DNA from: Bacillota bacterium
GTDB lineage: Bacteria; Bacillota; DTU030; DUMP01
Assembly (NCBI GenBank): GCA_012735455.1
Contig: JAAYHG010000188.1
Span: 1-5,520, forward strand
Direction: 5' to 3'
Length of the DNA stretch: 5,520 nt
Below are positions 1-5,520 of this stretch, one piece after another. Numbering within the stretch: position 1 is the first letter of the stretch; each line of letters opens with the position of its first letter. The position numbers and the translations under genes are program-made. The notes under the pieces are model-generated. The model did no database searches and had not been told where the DNA came from. It saw nothing but the letters and a program-made list of their open reading frames with translations.

Positions 1-3000
1 CACTCACAAGCCACTGCTCGTGAATGCAGAAAGCCGTTTTGCCGCGCTGATTCCACAGCTGCTTCGTAGAGTCCGGCCGCCTTAAGCCACCTGCGCTGCA
101 GCCGGGCTTTTTCGGCCGCCACTAAGAGTCGCTTGTGTTCGAAGTTTGCCGGACAGCGCCTAGCCCAATCCTTAAGCCTGCGGTAACCCTGGGCCAGCCG
201 CCTGCGGGCCAAGAGCCTTTCCTTCCAGCTCAGGCGCTCATAAGAAGCAAGAAGGGTGAGGCAGAAATAGAAATCCAAATCAGCCAGATAGGCCTCACCA
301 AAATAGAGCCCGCGCAGCCGATCTGCTTGGGTCAAGAGTACCTTGGCCTGGTCGTACTCCCCCAGAAAATAGCAGAGCTGCCCTCTCAACAGGTAATAAT
401 CAAACTTGTCCCGCTCCCTGACCTTAAGACCAGCAAAGCAATCGAGGAAATCTTTCTCCTGCAGGGTTTCATCACTGAAGCTGTCTCGCTGCTTTGTCAG
501 TCCCTGCAGGCTGCGGACAAATTGCCGGTACACGGTTAGGGTATGCCGGTAGTAGGGATCGTGGATCCGCGGTGCAAACGCTAGGTTCTTGTCTATCTTC
601 CGGGCCAACTCAACCAGGGGAACACCCTGAAAATGAGCGTTTATCACTTGAAACGTCATGGCGTAACCGGCATAGGTCATATCACAGGCAGCCAGACCGT
701 ATTCCTTGGCACGGGCCAGGTAAGGCGCCGCTGCCCGGATGTGCTCCAGCCAGGGGGAACAGAAAGCACCATAGATAAAATTCACCAAGGATTTTTCCGC
801 CTCACTGCTGTACTGGTCTACCAGGTAAAGTGCTGCACGGCCAAGGGCCAGCCCCCAGGCAAAGTTCTTAAGCCGTACAATGTAAACCATGGCCAGGGTT
901 ACGTAGGCTGTGGCGGAATTAGGAAATGCGCCGTAACGCAGAGAGAGCTCACAGGTCTTCAGGGATAGGGCAAGCAGGAGGTTATCGTCCTGGTTGTAAA
1001 CACAGGGTCCCATGGCAATCAAGATGTCATAAGCCGCCTGCTTTTCCGGGTCTACGGTGGGAGCCACGACGGTTAAGCGTTTACTGCCGCCACGGCGCAG
1101 CAGCAGCTCTACCTTAACAAACTCGCGGAGTAAGTAGGGTACAGACGGCCTTTCCGGAAGATAGCAGCCCAGTTCCCGGAGCCCCTTGATCCCCACATGG
1201 ATGGCCTCCCGATTGAAGCCTTTCTTGGTGGCAAAGAGGATCTTGATTAAATGGAGCTTGGTTCGTTCCAGATTTGATTTAATCCTACCCTCCAGCTGCC
1301 GGTACAAATCATCCCCACCAGCAAAATCCCCGCACAGATACAGACACTCCAAGTGTTCTAGATTTAGCGCAAAAGTAAGTGCATGATCTCTATCCCAGCC
1401 ATCCGCCGGCAACAGGCTCAAAGCCGTCTCGATATATTCCAGCGCCGCCGGAAAGGCGGCTGCTTGTTTGGCCTGTCGACCCGCCGCAAGGTTAATGCGG
1501 GCGGCCTCAAGCTCCTCACCCCGCTGCCGAACAACAGCAAGGCCCAGGTTCAGGTGATTGACAGCGGACAAGAACAAAGGCCTCTCTGTCTTATCTAGAA
1601 GCTCAGTTGGACAGCGTCCTGCGCCAAGCAGCTGGGCCAGCCGGTAGTGAATGGCAGGCCTGCTATCAGAAGAAAGCAGCTGATAAGCCACCTGCTGCAC
1701 CCTGTCATGCGCGAAGCTAAAGTCGTTCTCCGAATTGTGCTGAAGCAAGCCTTCCTCCACCAAACGGCCAAGGCTCACAAGGGTGGTAGAGAGCCCTTGC
1801 TCGGCCAGAGCGGCAACGTGTTCGGGATTAAAGTGTGTGCCACCACACGCCGCCAAGCACAAGATCTTCTTGTCCGCTGCAGGCAGCAACCTGATCCTCT
1901 GCAACAATAGCTCCACAACATCGGCACCCAGCAAGCTGCCTTCTGCCCCGGACAGGTCCCACCTCCAGCCACCGCCTTCCGGTTTATGTACTAGCACCCC
2001 TTGTCTAAAGAGGGTGTAGAGCATTTCCTTGATGAACAGGGGGTTGCCCCCCGTTTGGCTTTCAACAAACCGGGCCAGCGGTTTGGCCTCCTTTTGGCTG
2101 CAGCACAGAGTAGAAGCCACCATTTGTTCTATCTGTTCCTGCTGCACCGGTCCCAGAGCCAACTGCTGCACCCTTACCCCCATTTTCTGCAGGCTGGACA
2201 CCAGCTGCCGCACAATATGGTCTTGAGGCACTTCTTCTTCCCGATATGATCCCAGCACCAGCACATGATTGAGGTCACACTCCACCAGGATCCCCTTGAT
2301 GAGTTGTAAAGACCCTCTGTCGGCCCACTGTAGGTCATCCAAGATGAGTACCACTGGCCTGTCTTTGGCTGCCAGGAGCTGTATAAACTGAAACAGGGCG
2401 CAGCGCAGCCGTGCTTCCTTCTCCAAGGCCGAGCCCACGTGGATCTTCGGCAACTGGCCTGTGAGCTGCTCAATCTCTGGAATCATTACCGCTACCAGGG
2501 AGAGATTCGTCCTCAAGCACGTCTCAAGCTTTTCTTTCCAGGCCGTCATCTCTTCTTTACCTTGGCTCAGGATCCACGATACAACCTGTGTTACAGCCTG
2601 TACCAAAGGGCCGTACTGAGCTTCGGTAGCCAGTTGGGCAAACTTGCCCGAACCAAAAATGGCTTGTCCTCGCGCTCGATGGCGAAATTCCTGCAGCAGT
2701 CGCGTCTTCCCGACGCCTGACTCACCGGACACAACAACAATCTCGGTACCGCCGGCTGCCACCCGCTGCAGCGCCGCCTCTAGAAACCCCAACTCTTCTT
2801 CCCGGCCGTAGAATTCCTCCGTGACACGAAAGACACTGGTAGTATCATGGCTGGCTAGCGGAAACGAAGAGATCTGTCCGTGCTGCTGCCACTCCGCCAG
2901 GCAGCGCTCCAGGTCTTTTTTGAGGCCGTACGCACTCTGATAGCGCAACCCTGGATCCGGCGACAGACAGCGCAGCACAATGCGCGCCACAGGCTCCGGC

Positions 3001-3707
3001 ACCTGAGGATTCGCCAGGGACGGCGACGGTATCTCCCGGGTAGCCACAGCATAAAACCACTCCAAGGGGGTCTGAGCTGTAACAGGGAGTTTCCCTGTTA
3101 GCATCTGATAAAAACTCACACCGGCCTTGTAGATATCTACCCGTGCATCCACAGGCCAGTTGAAGCGTCCTGACTGTTCTGGTGCCAAGTAGGCCAGGGG
3201 TTCTAAACCAGTGGCTCTGCAAGACTCGTCTTGCTCTTCATCCACCGCCCCTGTCTGACTGGCGCAGCTCAAGTCCGCAATGTAGAGCGTCTTATTGGCC
3301 TCGTCAAGGAGCAACACGTCAGGGGAGAGCCTGGTCAGAATTATGTTTTGCCGGTGGAGCTGAAACAGGTTATCCGCAAGCTGTAGTGCAAGAAAAAGGG
3401 CATCTTCAATAGGCAGCAACCCCCGGTTCAGCAGCTCTCCGAGAAAGACGCAGTGCCCCAGTTCAGCTTCCGCCAGCGGGGTGCCATCCGGGAGCTCAGT
3501 AGCCGTGAAGACCAGTCTACCCGGAAAAGTATGCCGACTGCAAATCTCCTGTTCACGTAGGATTTGATTCTTGGCCTTCGCCAAGGTACTGCCGCTGCGC
3601 GGCAGTTTAACAAGTACACGGCGCCCGCTACTCATCACTACCGCACGAAAGGCGGCGGTATTTGGCGTTTCGAAAACCTTACCCTCTATCTGATACCCTG
3701 GCACCAT
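1..3707 (-). CDS. Giant PknK-like signalling protein: pseudokinase + STAND ATPase + helical repeats (C-terminus off the window)
   Basis: At least 1234 residues are visible, and the frame stays open to the left edge. The order matches the multidomain PknK/MalT-like family. Residues about 3-275 are a protein-kinase fold: Lys34 (VLVK), helix-C Glu52 or Glu54, APEQSGR at 175-181 and DIYKAG at 191-196. The catalytic loop (124-132) reads LTRLSPDVL instead of HxDxxxxN, and the DFG triplet is DLS (145-147), so phosphotransfer is unlikely. A YGREEEL linker (300-306) leads into a STAND/AAA ATPase with Walker A GESGVGKT (328-335), Walker B VVLILDD (452-458) and GGNPLF (553-558). Residues about 650-1234 are Leu/Ala-rich TPR-like helices ending in the conserved FEHKRLL...NGFLHSRAVACE stretch. 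Family members usually continue into GAF and histidine-kinase domains, which cannot be seen here. The ATG follows an AGGGGGG site, and homologues also begin just before a PGY motif. It lies 33 bases behind the response regulator, so co-transcription is likely. It is probably cytoplasmic, since I see no membrane segments. Confidence 0.9.
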   Translation of the reverse strand, partial: MVPGYQIEGKVFETPNTAAFRAVVMSSGRRVLVKLPRSGSTLAKAKNQILREQEICSRHTFPGRLVFTATELPDGTPLAEAELGHCVFLGELLNRGLLPIEDALFLALQLADNLFQLHRQNIILTRLSPDVLLLDEANKTLYIADLSCASQTGAVDEEQDESCRATGLEPLAYLAPEQSGRFNWPVDARVDIYKAGVSFYQMLTGKLPVTAQTPLEWFYAVATREIPSPSLANPQVPEPVARIVLRCLSPDPGLRYQSAYGLKKDLERCLAEWQQHGQISSFPLASHDTTSVFRVTEEFYGREEELGFLEAALQRVAAGGTEIVVVSGESGVGKTRLLQEFRHRARGQAIFGSGKFAQLATEAQYGPLVQAVTQVVSWILSQGKEEMTAWKEKLETCLRTNLSLVAVMIPEIEQLTGQLPKIHVGSALEKEARLRCALFQFIQLLAAKDRPVVLILDDLQWADRGSLQLIKGILVECDLNHVLVLGSYREEEVPQDHIVRQLVSSLQKMGVRVQQLALGPVQQEQIEQMVASTLCCSQKEAKPLARFVESQTGGNPLFIKEMLYTLFRQGVLVHKPEGGGWRWDLSGAEGSLLGADVVELLLQRIRLLPAADKKILCLAACGGTHFNPEHVAALAEQGLSTTLVSLGRLVEEGLLQHNSENDFSFAHDRVQQVAYQLLSSDSRPAIHYRLAQLLGAGRCPTELLDKTERPLFLSAVNHLNLGLAVVRQRGEELEAARINLAAGRQAKQAAAFPAALEYIETALSLLPADGWDRDHALTFALNLEHLECLYLCGDFAGGDDLYRQLEGRIKSNLERTKLHLIKILFATKKGFNREAIHVGIKGLRELGCYLPERPSVPYLLREFVKVELLLRRGGSKRLTVVAPTVDPEKQAAYDILIAMGPCVYNQDDNLLLALSLKTCELSLRYGAFPNSATAYVTLAMVYIVRLKNFAWGLALGRAALYLVDQYSSEAEKSLVNFIYGAFCSPWLEHIRAAAPYLARAKEYGLAACDMTYAGYAMTFQVINAHFQGVPLVELARKIDKNLAFAPRIHDPYYRHTLTVYRQFVRSLQGLTKQRDSFSDETLQEKDFLDCFAGLKVRERDKFDYYLLRGQLCYFLGEYDQAKVLLTQADRLRGLYFGEAYLADLDFYFCLTLLASYERLSWKERLLARRRLAQGYRRLKDWARRCPANFEHKRLLVAAEKARLQRRWLKAAGLYEAAVESARQNGFLHSRAVACE
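3544..3558. repeat. 15-bp direct repeat, copy 1 (in the kinase-like gene)
   Basis: ATCTCCTGTTCACGT occurs here and again at 3916-3930 in the response regulator, in the same orientation and 372 bases apart. Both copies code for REQEI, in helix C of the kinase-like domain and at the start of the HTH. The two genes share a frame and 372 is a multiple of three. Recombination between the copies would therefore join the regulator to the kinase-like protein in frame and delete the amber codon. Confidence 0.7.
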
Positions 3708-3718
3708 ATTCAGGCCAG

Positions 3719-3725
3719 CCCCCCT
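3719..3725 (-). promoter_or_regulatory. Ribosome binding site of the giant kinase-like gene
   Basis: The minus strand reads AGGGGGG, ending 11 bases before the ATG at 3707. The spacing is a little long. In-frame TGA codons at 3741-3743 and 3735-3737 rule out a start further upstream in this frame, which supports the ATG at 3707. The next codon, GTG, is a less likely alternative start. Confidence 0.55.
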
Positions 3726-3740
3726 GTCTACAGATCATCC

Positions 3741-3857
3741 TCAGCTGCGCTCTACAAATTCCAGGTGTTTGGCCAGGTAGGAGACGGCTTGAGTGCGGTG
3801 ATTGGTACCCAGTTTGGAATAGATAACACTGATGTAATTCTTAACCGTTCCTTCACT
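3741..3857 (-). pseudogene. Severed C-terminal part of the LuxR-type HTH (same frame, after the TAG)
   Basis: These 38 sense codons plus TGA follow the amber codon directly. They begin SEGTVKNYIS and run through the KLGTNHRTQAVSYLAKH stretch. This is the textbook recognition helix and last helix of a NarL-type domain, still in frame and with no further damage. Read through, the full protein would be 227 residues, the usual length for the family. The amber replaces the hydrophobic residue (normally Ile or Leu) that precedes SEGTVKN, and a single base change from TTG would create it. The intact remainder points to a recent nonsense change, a sequencing error or real suppression, not long decay. 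Confidence 0.85.
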
Positions 3858-4424
3858 CTAGTTCAAGTGGCTCGCTATTTCTCGGTTGCTTAAGCCTTCC
3901 ACCATCAACACAGCGATCTCCTGTTCACGTGGAGTAAAATCGATCTTATCTGCAGCCAGCTTCTTCAACTTCTTCCTGGTATCGTCAATGGCCTGCAGCA
4001 CTGCTAGACGTTCTGCCAGCTTGTTTGCCACCCGGGCGGGCAGCATGAGCTGGTCCTTGGCCGTTTTGCGTACGGCATCAATCAGTTGTTGCCCCTCCAG
4101 ATCTTTCAACAAGTAACCGTTGGCGCCCGACGCTAAGGCACTGATGATGTATTCTTCATCGTTGAATGTGGTGAGAACCAGCACCTTGGTACCCGGCAGC
4201 GCGCGCTTGATGAGCCGTAGGCTTTCCAATCCGTCCATCTTGGGCATACAGACATCCAGCAGCACCACATCTGGTTGCAGCTCCCGGGCCCGTTCGTATG
4301 CCTCTCGCCCATCAGCAGCCACGCCTACGACTTCCATATCCTCTTCGAGACTAAGGATTGTCTGCAACCCATCACGCATAAGCGTCTCATCATCGGCTAT
4401 AAGAACTCGAATCTTTTGCGTCAT
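3858..4424 (-). CDS. NarL/LuxR-family response regulator, truncated in its HTH by an amber codon
   Basis: The product is 188 residues. Residues 4-120 are a receiver domain: acidic pocket Asp11-Asp12, phospho-acceptor Asp57 in VVLLDVCMP, switch Thr85/Thr86 and Lys107 in YLLKD. A Lys-rich linker follows, then the start of a LuxR-type HTH (FTPREQEIAVLMVEGLSN, 163-180), which stops at ASHLN with TAG. The remaining recognition helix is encoded in the same frame just beyond. The family is normally about 210-225 residues and activates or represses transcription when phosphorylated by a HisKA_3-type kinase. The made protein should be phosphorylatable but unable to bind DNA unless the TAG is read through. 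The ATG at 4424 was chosen because the receiver fold begins at once and GGGGAAG lies 4 bases upstream. An in-frame extension to 4655 lacks a ribosome site and family similarity. It is probably the first gene of a unit with the giant kinase-like gene downstream. Confidence 0.85.
   Translation of the reverse strand: MTQKIRVLIADDETLMRDGLQTILSLEEDMEVVGVAADGREAYERARELQPDVVLLDVCMPKMDGLESLRLIKRALPGTKVLVLTTFNDEEYIISALASGANGYLLKDLEGQQLIDAVRKTAKDQLMLPARVANKLAERLAVLQAIDDTRKKLKKLAADKIDFTPREQEIAVLMVEGLSNREIASHLN
3916..3930. repeat. 15-bp direct repeat, copy 2 (in the response regulator)
   Basis: This is the second copy of the repeat at 3544-3558. It codes for the REQEI of FTPREQEIA, a conserved NarL-type HTH sequence. 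The match is probably a coincidence of similar coding, but it is exact over 15 bases. Confidence 0.7.
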
Positions 4425-4428
4425 TCTT

Positions 4429-4435
4429 CTTCCCC
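4429..4435 (-). promoter_or_regulatory. Ribosome binding site deciding the response regulator start
   Basis: The minus strand reads GGGGAAG, then AAGA, then ATG at 4424. The GGGGA core sits 6 bases from the start, a usual distance. No comparable site precedes the alternative in-frame ATGs at 4655 and 4652, so it favours the short form of the regulator. Confidence 0.6.
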
Positions 4436-4481
4436 ACTGGATAATATTTCTTTTCAAGTAATTCGCTGTCAGGACGCAGAA

Positions 4482-4496
4482 AACCTCCTGGAGGTT
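4482..4496. repeat. Perfect 15-bp palindrome upstream of the response regulator
   Basis: AACCTCC-T-GGAGGTT is a perfect inverted repeat with 7-base arms around one centre base, 58 bases before the regulator ATG. The one-base centre fits a dimeric protein operator better than an RNA hairpin. In RNA one arm is Shine-Dalgarno-like (GGAGG) and the other anti-Shine-Dalgarno-like (CCUCC), but no start codon sits at a useful distance on either strand. It may be an autoregulatory site. No binding partner can be named from sequence. Confidence 0.4.
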
Positions 4497-4502
4497 ACAC
4501 AA

Positions 4503-4556
4503 AGTCCCAAACTTCGGTTCCTTCTGGCACATTTTTGTTGACAACTTTCTGGGACT
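4503..4556. repeat. TGGGACT inverted repeat with a 40-base centre
   Basis: AGTCCCA at 4503-4509 and TGGGACT at 4550-4556 form perfect 7-base arms. A third copy of AGTCCCA occurs at 5451-5457 upstream of the stalk gene, and there the identity widens to the 10-mer AAGTCCCAAA (4502-4511 and 5450-5459). The placement, upstream of both genes, would fit binding sites of one shared regulator. Repeats of this length can also arise by chance. Confidence 0.25.
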
Positions 4557-4580
4557 ATAGACCCAATCAGCCATTCCCAA
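4554..4580 (-). promoter_or_regulatory. Weak candidate sigma-A-type promoter for the regulator unit
   Basis: The minus strand shows TTGGGA (4580-4575), 15 bases, then TATAGT (4559-4554). The -10 box matches TATAAT at 5 of 6 positions and the -35 box matches TTGACA at 4 of 6, but the spacer is short. It lies between the terminator-like hairpin and the regulator, and would give a leader of roughly 120 bases. Another possibility, CTGACA (4472-4467) with TATTAT (4446-4441), has a 20-base spacer and looks poorer. Confidence 0.2.
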
Positions 4581-4591
4581 CGCATAAAATG

Positions 4592-4615
4592 AGGGGCCGG
4601 CGTTCACCGGTCCCT
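4592..4615 (-). terminator. Terminator-like hairpin after the stalk-protein gene
   Basis: The minus strand reads AGGGACCGG, loop TGAACG, CCGGCCCCT, a GC-rich stem of nine positions with one A-C mismatch, followed by CATTTTATG. It lies about 40 bases past the TAA of the stalk gene and before the regulator. That is the expected place for a factor-independent terminator separating the two units. The U-tract is short and interrupted, so termination may be partial and let some transcription through into the regulator. Confidence 0.4.
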
Positions 4616-4655
4616 TGCTGTGAATCTGTCTAAGCCAATCTCGATAAGACATCAT

Positions 4656-5396
4656 TTAATAATCATAATACTTGTTAAACGCTTTCTTGAAGCCGTCGTA
4701 ATAGCCCTCTATAAAACCGTCCGTATAGTCATCGCCCTCTTCATCCAGATCGCGATAAGTGCGGTCAAAGATGTCGATTATGTCGTCCTCGTCGTAGATA
4801 TCCATGTAATCTTCCAGAGCTTCACGCCAGTCTAGTCCCGTCTCTTCCTCTTCATTATAGTATTCGGCCGCATCTCTGCCATCCTCTTCTCCCTGGGCAT
4901 AACCGTCATCGTAACCCTCATCGTAGGCATCATCATCGCTTTCTTCTTTGCCATCGTCGTAGCCCTCATCATAACCTTCCTCATAGCCTTCCTCGTAACC
5001 CTCGTCGTACCCTTTCTCGTAGCCTTCATCGTAGGCCTTCTTGCTAGCCAGAAGTTGTCCCTGTACCAAGCCGGCATTGTATCCCTGCTGGTACTTGGCC
5101 TGCTCTGCTGCCGGATCGCTCTTGGGAGCAGTAGTGATTACGACTCTGCTATTGGCATCATCCCAATCTACCTTTGCCCCGAGGATTTGCGCCACATGAC
5201 GCAGGGGAACGTACACACGCCCATCCACAATAAAAGGCTCTTCATCAACCTGGGCAACCTTACCATCTACCACTAGTGCAATGTTACGGTAGACTGCCTT
5301 CAGTGTCTTAGTGATAGTCGCAGCTTGTGCCACCCCGTATATACCCAGGAGCAATACCACCAACAACAGAGCAACTAAACGCAATCGGCTTCTCAT
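4656..5396 (-). CDS. Secreted copper-amine-oxidase-like stalk protein with acidic period-4 Gly/Tyr repeat tail
   Basis: The product is 246 residues. Residues 1-25 are a signal peptide (RSRLR, a Leu/Val core, then VAQA), so the protein is exported. Residues about 37-90 form a Cu_amine_oxidN1-type stalk domain: LVVDGKVAQVDEEPFIVDGR, then VPLRHVAQILGAKVDWD and VVITT. This domain is common in clostridial surface proteins and has no catalytic role of its own. From 105 to 177 every fourth residue is Gly, Ala or Ser, mostly as GY[DE][DE] units, followed by an Asp/Glu-rich region and a second short set at Gly227, Gly231, Gly235 and Ala239. I see no LPXTG motif or SLH domain. The tail could be a helical assembly stripe or a cation-binding segment, and its function is unknown. 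The start at 5396 is set by GGGAGGAG 8 bases upstream and by the signal peptide. The 25-residue extension to 5471 is implausible. Confidence 0.88.
   Translation of the reverse strand: MRSRLRLVALLLVVLLLGIYGVAQAATITKTLKAVYRNIALVVDGKVAQVDEEPFIVDGRVYVPLRHVAQILGAKVDWDDANSRVVITTAPKSDPAAEQAKYQQGYNAGLVQGQLLASKKAYDEGYEKGYDEGYEEGYEEGYDEGYDDGKEESDDDAYDEGYDDGYAQGEEDGRDAAEYYNEEEETGLDWREALEDYMDIYDEDDIIDIFDRTYRDLDEEGDDYTDGFIEGYYDGFKKAFNKYYDY
4950..5033 (-). repeat. 12-bp tandem repeat coding the GY[DE][DE] tetrapeptides
   Basis: Seven units of 12 bases (residues 122-149 of the stalk protein) code for YDEG, YEKG, YDEG, YEEG, YEEG, YDEG and YDDG. The units differ mainly by synonymous or Asp/Glu changes. This suggests expansion by slippage or unequal exchange, followed by selection for the period. 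Repeat number may vary between strains. Confidence 0.8.
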
Positions 5397-5404
5397 ACCT
5401 GCTA

Positions 5405-5412
5405 CTCCTCCC
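5405..5412 (-). promoter_or_regulatory. Strong ribosome binding site of the stalk-protein gene
   Basis: The minus strand reads GGGAGGAG, 8 bases before the ATG at 5396. It is the best ribosome site in the window and decides between this start and the longer open frame that begins at 5471. Confidence 0.8.
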
Positions 5413-5480
5413 GTTTGCTTATTTGCCTTCATAAATAGAGACGTGGAGTAAGTCCCAAAAGTTTCCTTCATTTCTTGAGG

Positions 5481-5510
5481 TATTTCGACGGGTATCCGAT
5501 CCTTTCCTGC
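5481..5510 (-). promoter_or_regulatory. Possible bipartite promoter or operator motif upstream of the stalk gene
   Basis: The minus strand shows GCAGGA (5510-5505), 15 bases, then GTCGAAATA (5489-5481), 85 bases before the start codon. GTCGAA resembles a Spo0A box (TGTCGAA) with one mismatch, and the two-part layout also resembles a promoter for an alternative sigma factor. I see no good sigma-A promoter between this and the gene: TTGGGA-15-TATTTA exists but is poor. This is pattern recognition only. Confidence 0.2.
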
Positions 5511-5520
5511 AGCAGTACTC

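Noticed and set aside
2174..3222. Minus-strand frames at 2174-2473, 2845-3222 and 2855-3052
   Set aside because: They lie in other frames within the giant gene. The main frame carries the kinase, Walker and GNPLF motifs continuously.
3858..3860. Pyrrolysine insertion at the TAG
   Set aside because: The site is a buried hydrophobic position of an HTH, a single base from Leu, and nothing in the window indicates pyrrolysine use. It is left only as a genome-level check.
4120..4461. Plus-strand open frame of 113 codons opposite the response regulator
   Set aside because: It is Ser-rich antisense of a clearly conserved receiver domain, with no family resemblance. The same holds for the other plus-strand frames, such as 135-539, 633-968 and 3564-3893, which lie opposite real genes.
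4425..4655. In-frame N-terminal extension of the response regulator (77 codons from an ATG touching the stalk gene stop)
   Set aside because: There is no ribosome site at 4655, the residues resemble no family, the receiver domain starts immediately after 4424, and the stretch carries a hairpin and palindromes typical of non-coding DNA.
4890..5036. CRISPR-like array
   Set aside because: The repeat period is 12 bases without spacers and codes for tetrapeptides, so it is a coding tandem repeat.
4832..5077. Lys/Met/Arg/Thr-rich 81-residue frame overlapping the stalk gene
   Set aside because: It is the shifted frame of the 12-bp repeat (GAY GAR GGN TAY read out of phase), and its odd composition follows from that.
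5397..5471. Longer start for the stalk protein at 5471
   Set aside because: It would bury the signal peptide behind 25 polar residues and ignore the strong GGGAGGAG site before 5396.

Overview
The window reads like the chromosome of a low-to-mid GC Bacillota, most likely of the Clostridia (Peptococcaceae or Thermoanaerobacterales type). That assignment is inferred from three features: a copper-amine-oxidase-like stalk protein with a signal peptide, a NarL-type response regulator of clostridial flavour, and strong GGGAGGAG-type ribosome binding sites. No rRNA or other phylogenetic marker is present. Every gene I can support lies on the minus strand, so the window reads from right to left. The plus-strand open frames are shadows.

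From right to left: (1) 5397-5520 is a leader and promoter region. (2) 4656-5396 encodes a 246-residue secreted protein. It has a signal peptide, one stalk domain, and a very acidic tail in which every fourth residue is Gly, Ala or Ser for 19 consecutive positions. (3) 4425-4655 is intergenic. It holds a terminator-like hairpin, a perfect 15-bp palindrome, a TGGGACT inverted repeat and a weak candidate promoter. (4) 3741-4424 is a NarL/LuxR-type response regulator gene whose DNA-binding helix-turn-helix is cut by an in-frame TAG at codon 189. The rest of the domain continues in the same frame to a TGA. (5) After a 33-base gap, a giant gene starts at 3707 and runs off the left edge. At least 1234 residues are visible: a Ser/Thr-kinase-like domain whose catalytic residues are lost, a STAND/AAA-type ATPase with good Walker motifs, and a long MalT/PknK-like helical repeat region. 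The reading frame is the same at both ends, and I found no stop in it.

The response regulator and the giant protein look like one transcription unit. Proteins of this architecture often end in GAF plus histidine-kinase domains. The unseen C-terminus could therefore be the sensor kinase for the regulator, with the pseudokinase, ATPase and repeat parts as input and switch modules. This is inference, because the end of the gene lies outside the window. The secreted stalk protein may be a target or simply a neighbour. A 10-base motif (AAGTCCCAAA) shared between the two upstream regions is the only sequence hint of a link. The most notable points are the amber codon in the regulator, the degenerate kinase, and the strict period-4 small-residue repeat.
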